NCBI GenBank assembly: GCA_030640155.1
Contig: DAOWJX010000204.1
Location: 1 to 6,914, forward strand
Length of the DNA stretch: 6,914 nt
Reading direction: 5' to 3'
From: Candidatus Aegiribacteria sp.
GTDB taxonomy: Bacteria > Fermentibacterota > Fermentibacteria > Fermentibacterales > JCC-6
Part shown: positions 6,601-6,914 of the stretch, in pieces
How positions within the stretch are numbered: position 1 is the stretch's first letter
Layout of the letters: each line of letters opens with the position of its first letter
Notes under the pieces: generated by a model
What the model saw: the letters and a program-made list of their open reading frames with translations, nothing else
Database searches by the model: none
What the model was told of the DNA's origin: nothing
Translations under genes and position numbers: made by a program

Positions 6601-6914
6601 TATCAGAGAGGGTGAAAATATACCGAAGTGTCTGGAGAGCGGATTCTGAAGATAAGATAGATGAGTGGATCGAATATCTCACGGACAGATTTGGAAAACC
6701 GGAGCAGCCTGTGCTTAATTGCGCTGAAAGGGCACGTCTCAATTACCTCGCCGGGAGAGCAGGAGTGGAAGAAGTTGTTATCAGCGGCTCAAAAGCTCTT
6801 CTTGTTTTCTCGCCTGGAACAGAGGTTTCAAGATCCGCTCCTGACGGTTTCCGAACATCAGTTCGGGACCGAAAGGTTTCTTGCTTTGCTGATTTCCGAA
6901 CATCAGTTCGGGAC
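3612..6914 (+). CDS. mfd: Transcription-repair coupling factor, 3' end outside the window
   Basis: ATP-driven DNA translocase that removes RNA polymerase stalled at lesions and recruits UvrA for nucleotide excision repair. The frame is open for 1,101 codons with no stop, close to a full Mfd (1,148 residues in E. coli). In order: a UvrB-like module (YFPAYETLPFE from residue 85, KRGGIIDVG at 179-187), the RNA-polymerase interaction domain starting VVHRRYGIGRF near 465, and the RecG-like helicase with Walker A GDVGYGKTE (610-618, Lys616), DEEH box (711-714), SMTATPIPRTL (735-745) and RGRVGRS (882-888). The translocation motif MRDLEIRGAGELLGASQHG is at 929-947. The TRCF/D7 domain begins near 975 (IPDVSERVKIY, DRFGKPEQP). 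From about residue 1075 the sequence departs from the expected D7 end and contains a duplicated FRTSVRD (1080-1086 and 1095-1101). The start ATG overlaps the upstream stop (TAATG) and has no Shine-Dalgarno sequence next to it, suggesting translational coupling to the M23 gene. Confidence 0.97.
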   Translation, partial: MKDTEQNPDDWLIDEFFWDSVFTEMLTSLASKDLTRVGGLDASARSFAAAAAHRLAGPTLLITPSVADSMSMRDDLKSILGNVLYFPAYETLPFEGEPAHPGVISDRVECMDGLLSGNSSTVVVAPASALVKRIPPPECFSCFKLYRGIRLSIENLENWLLSAGYLREESVWEQARWAKRGGIIDVGTYGMDNPIRLEFFGDELESIRTFDQRSQRSIRNLQECRLLPAREAFLSPEHWNLAIETVPEEHPLSEKLWTSNGFPGIEHFLPVFLDHLSGILDYIPDGGTLVLSDPESIVVHMRDSLAFHRDNFISAKIPFKFEKQFFRSDEILENLDTFSRILRLEPFPRSDVDVYYKTLPQENFIGHRNEMLRQFTKWSADGCRIAVLCDSEAEQETFAELLPENTPVDLSVLSISEGFHMPEAGLVILAERRLLSGRRRPERIRKFRGGEGLTDSGDISPGELVVHRRYGIGRFTGLEQVETSGVILDCLAIEYRDGDRLLVPINEIGSVQKYMAPDRINLKLDKIGGTSWIRRVSSARKKARDIAGRLAMLYARRKAIKREPFGQPGHHVKALERSFPYEETPDQRKTIGKIMGDFENNCPMDRLVCGDVGYGKTEVAIRAVFRTVDSGFQAAVLVPTTVLAEQHYFTFRDRLAEFPVRVEMLSRFRTKQQQKQILADIAVGDIDIIIGTHRILQKDIRFHKLGLLVTDEEHRFGVKQKEYFRELKAGVDTLSMTATPIPRTLHMALSGFRKISIIATPPRDRYPIHTELVGFNARIIAKAVLRELERDGQVFFVHNRIQSIERIREKLESILPEVSIIIGHGQMKPRELEDVMHSFMEGRYDILLCTSIIESGLDLPRVNTIFIDNAQMFGLAELYQLRGRVGRSHHQAYCYLIVPENQKLKPEARNRLDAIRRYTELGSGWNIAMRDLEIRGAGELLGASQHGQMISIGYALFERLIEQEVKRLKGLNLDSDVTVRVEIPDDSFIPPVYIPDVSERVKIYRSVWRADSEDKIDEWIEYLTDRFGKPEQPVLNCAERARLNYLAGRAGVEEVVISGSKALLVFSPGTEVSRSAPDGFRTSVRDRKVSCFADFRTSVRD
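6845..6871. repeat. Imperfect palindrome inside the mfd 3' end
   Basis: CCGAAC and GTTCGG form a perfect 6-bp stem around a 4-nt ATCA loop (6851-6866). A T-G wobble extends it at 6850/6867. Allowing one bulged T, CGGT (6845-6848) pairs with ACCG (6868-6871), giving an 11-bp stem in all. It lies fully inside an open reading frame, so a transcription terminator is unlikely; there is also no T-tract after it. It is the core of the duplicated unit described in the next entry. Confidence 0.75.
6848..6914 (+). repeat. Two identical 22-bp direct repeats, 45-bp period, in frame in mfd
   Basis: Copies lie at 6848-6869 and 6893-6914 and match at all 22 positions; each contains the CCGAAC-ATCA-GTTCGG hairpin. 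The period is 45 bp, exactly 15 codons, so both copies are read in the same frame as FRTSVRD, with DRKVSCFAD between them. The second copy ends at the last base of the window, so whether more copies follow is unknown. The left flank of the second copy (CTGAT, 6889-6893) can also pair with ATCAG inside the copy (6902-6906). The element could be a coding minisatellite, an interspersed palindromic element that inserted in mfd, or a collapsed repeat at a contig end. Confidence 0.8.

Noticed and set aside
6845..6871. Rho-independent terminator
   Set aside because: A hairpin is present but no T-run follows on either strand, and it lies within the coding frame.
6848..6914. Start of a CRISPR array
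   Set aside because: Only two copies of a 22-bp repeat with a 23-bp spacer, inside an open mfd frame at exactly 15-codon spacing. The repeat and spacer are too short for a typical array, and no cas genes are present. The window end prevents absolute exclusion.

Overview
The window is bacterial protein-coding DNA of moderate GC. It holds one partial gene on the minus strand at the left edge and four tightly packed genes on the plus strand that fill the rest. In order they are: the N-terminus of tyrosyl-tRNA synthetase (tyrS, minus, runs off the left edge); uracil phosphoribosyltransferase (upp); a free-standing BioD-like/DRTGG-domain P-loop protein; a membrane-anchored M23 (MepM/Csd3-like) peptidoglycan endopeptidase; and almost all of mfd, the transcription-repair coupling factor, which runs off the right edge. 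A MepM/Csd3-type endopeptidase with an N-terminal membrane anchor suggests a Gram-negative-type envelope. The proteins are clear family members but not close to any model organism I can name, so I would guess an uncultivated bacterial lineage and do not assign a phylum.

Layout: tyrS and upp diverge from a 95-bp intergenic region (252-346) that must hold both translation-initiation regions and contains two imperfect palindromes. From upp rightward the gaps are 26 bp, 21 bp and then a 1-base overlap (TAATG), with no terminator-like structure visible between genes. This looks like one transcription unit, upp - DRTGG protein - M23 peptidase - mfd. The four products share no pathway (pyrimidine salvage, probable acetate/nucleotide-linked regulation, wall remodelling, DNA repair), so it reads as a housekeeping operon rather than a dedicated system.

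The most unusual part is the last 70 bases. The 3' end of mfd carries two identical 22-base copies of a palindromic sequence, 45 bp (15 codons) apart, both read in frame, with the second copy ending exactly at the end of the window. The encoded residues do not look like the usual end of Mfd. This may be a coding palindromic repeat or minisatellite that invaded the gene, or an assembly break inside such a repeat. I see no defence system, CRISPR array, RNA gene or mobile element gene in this window.
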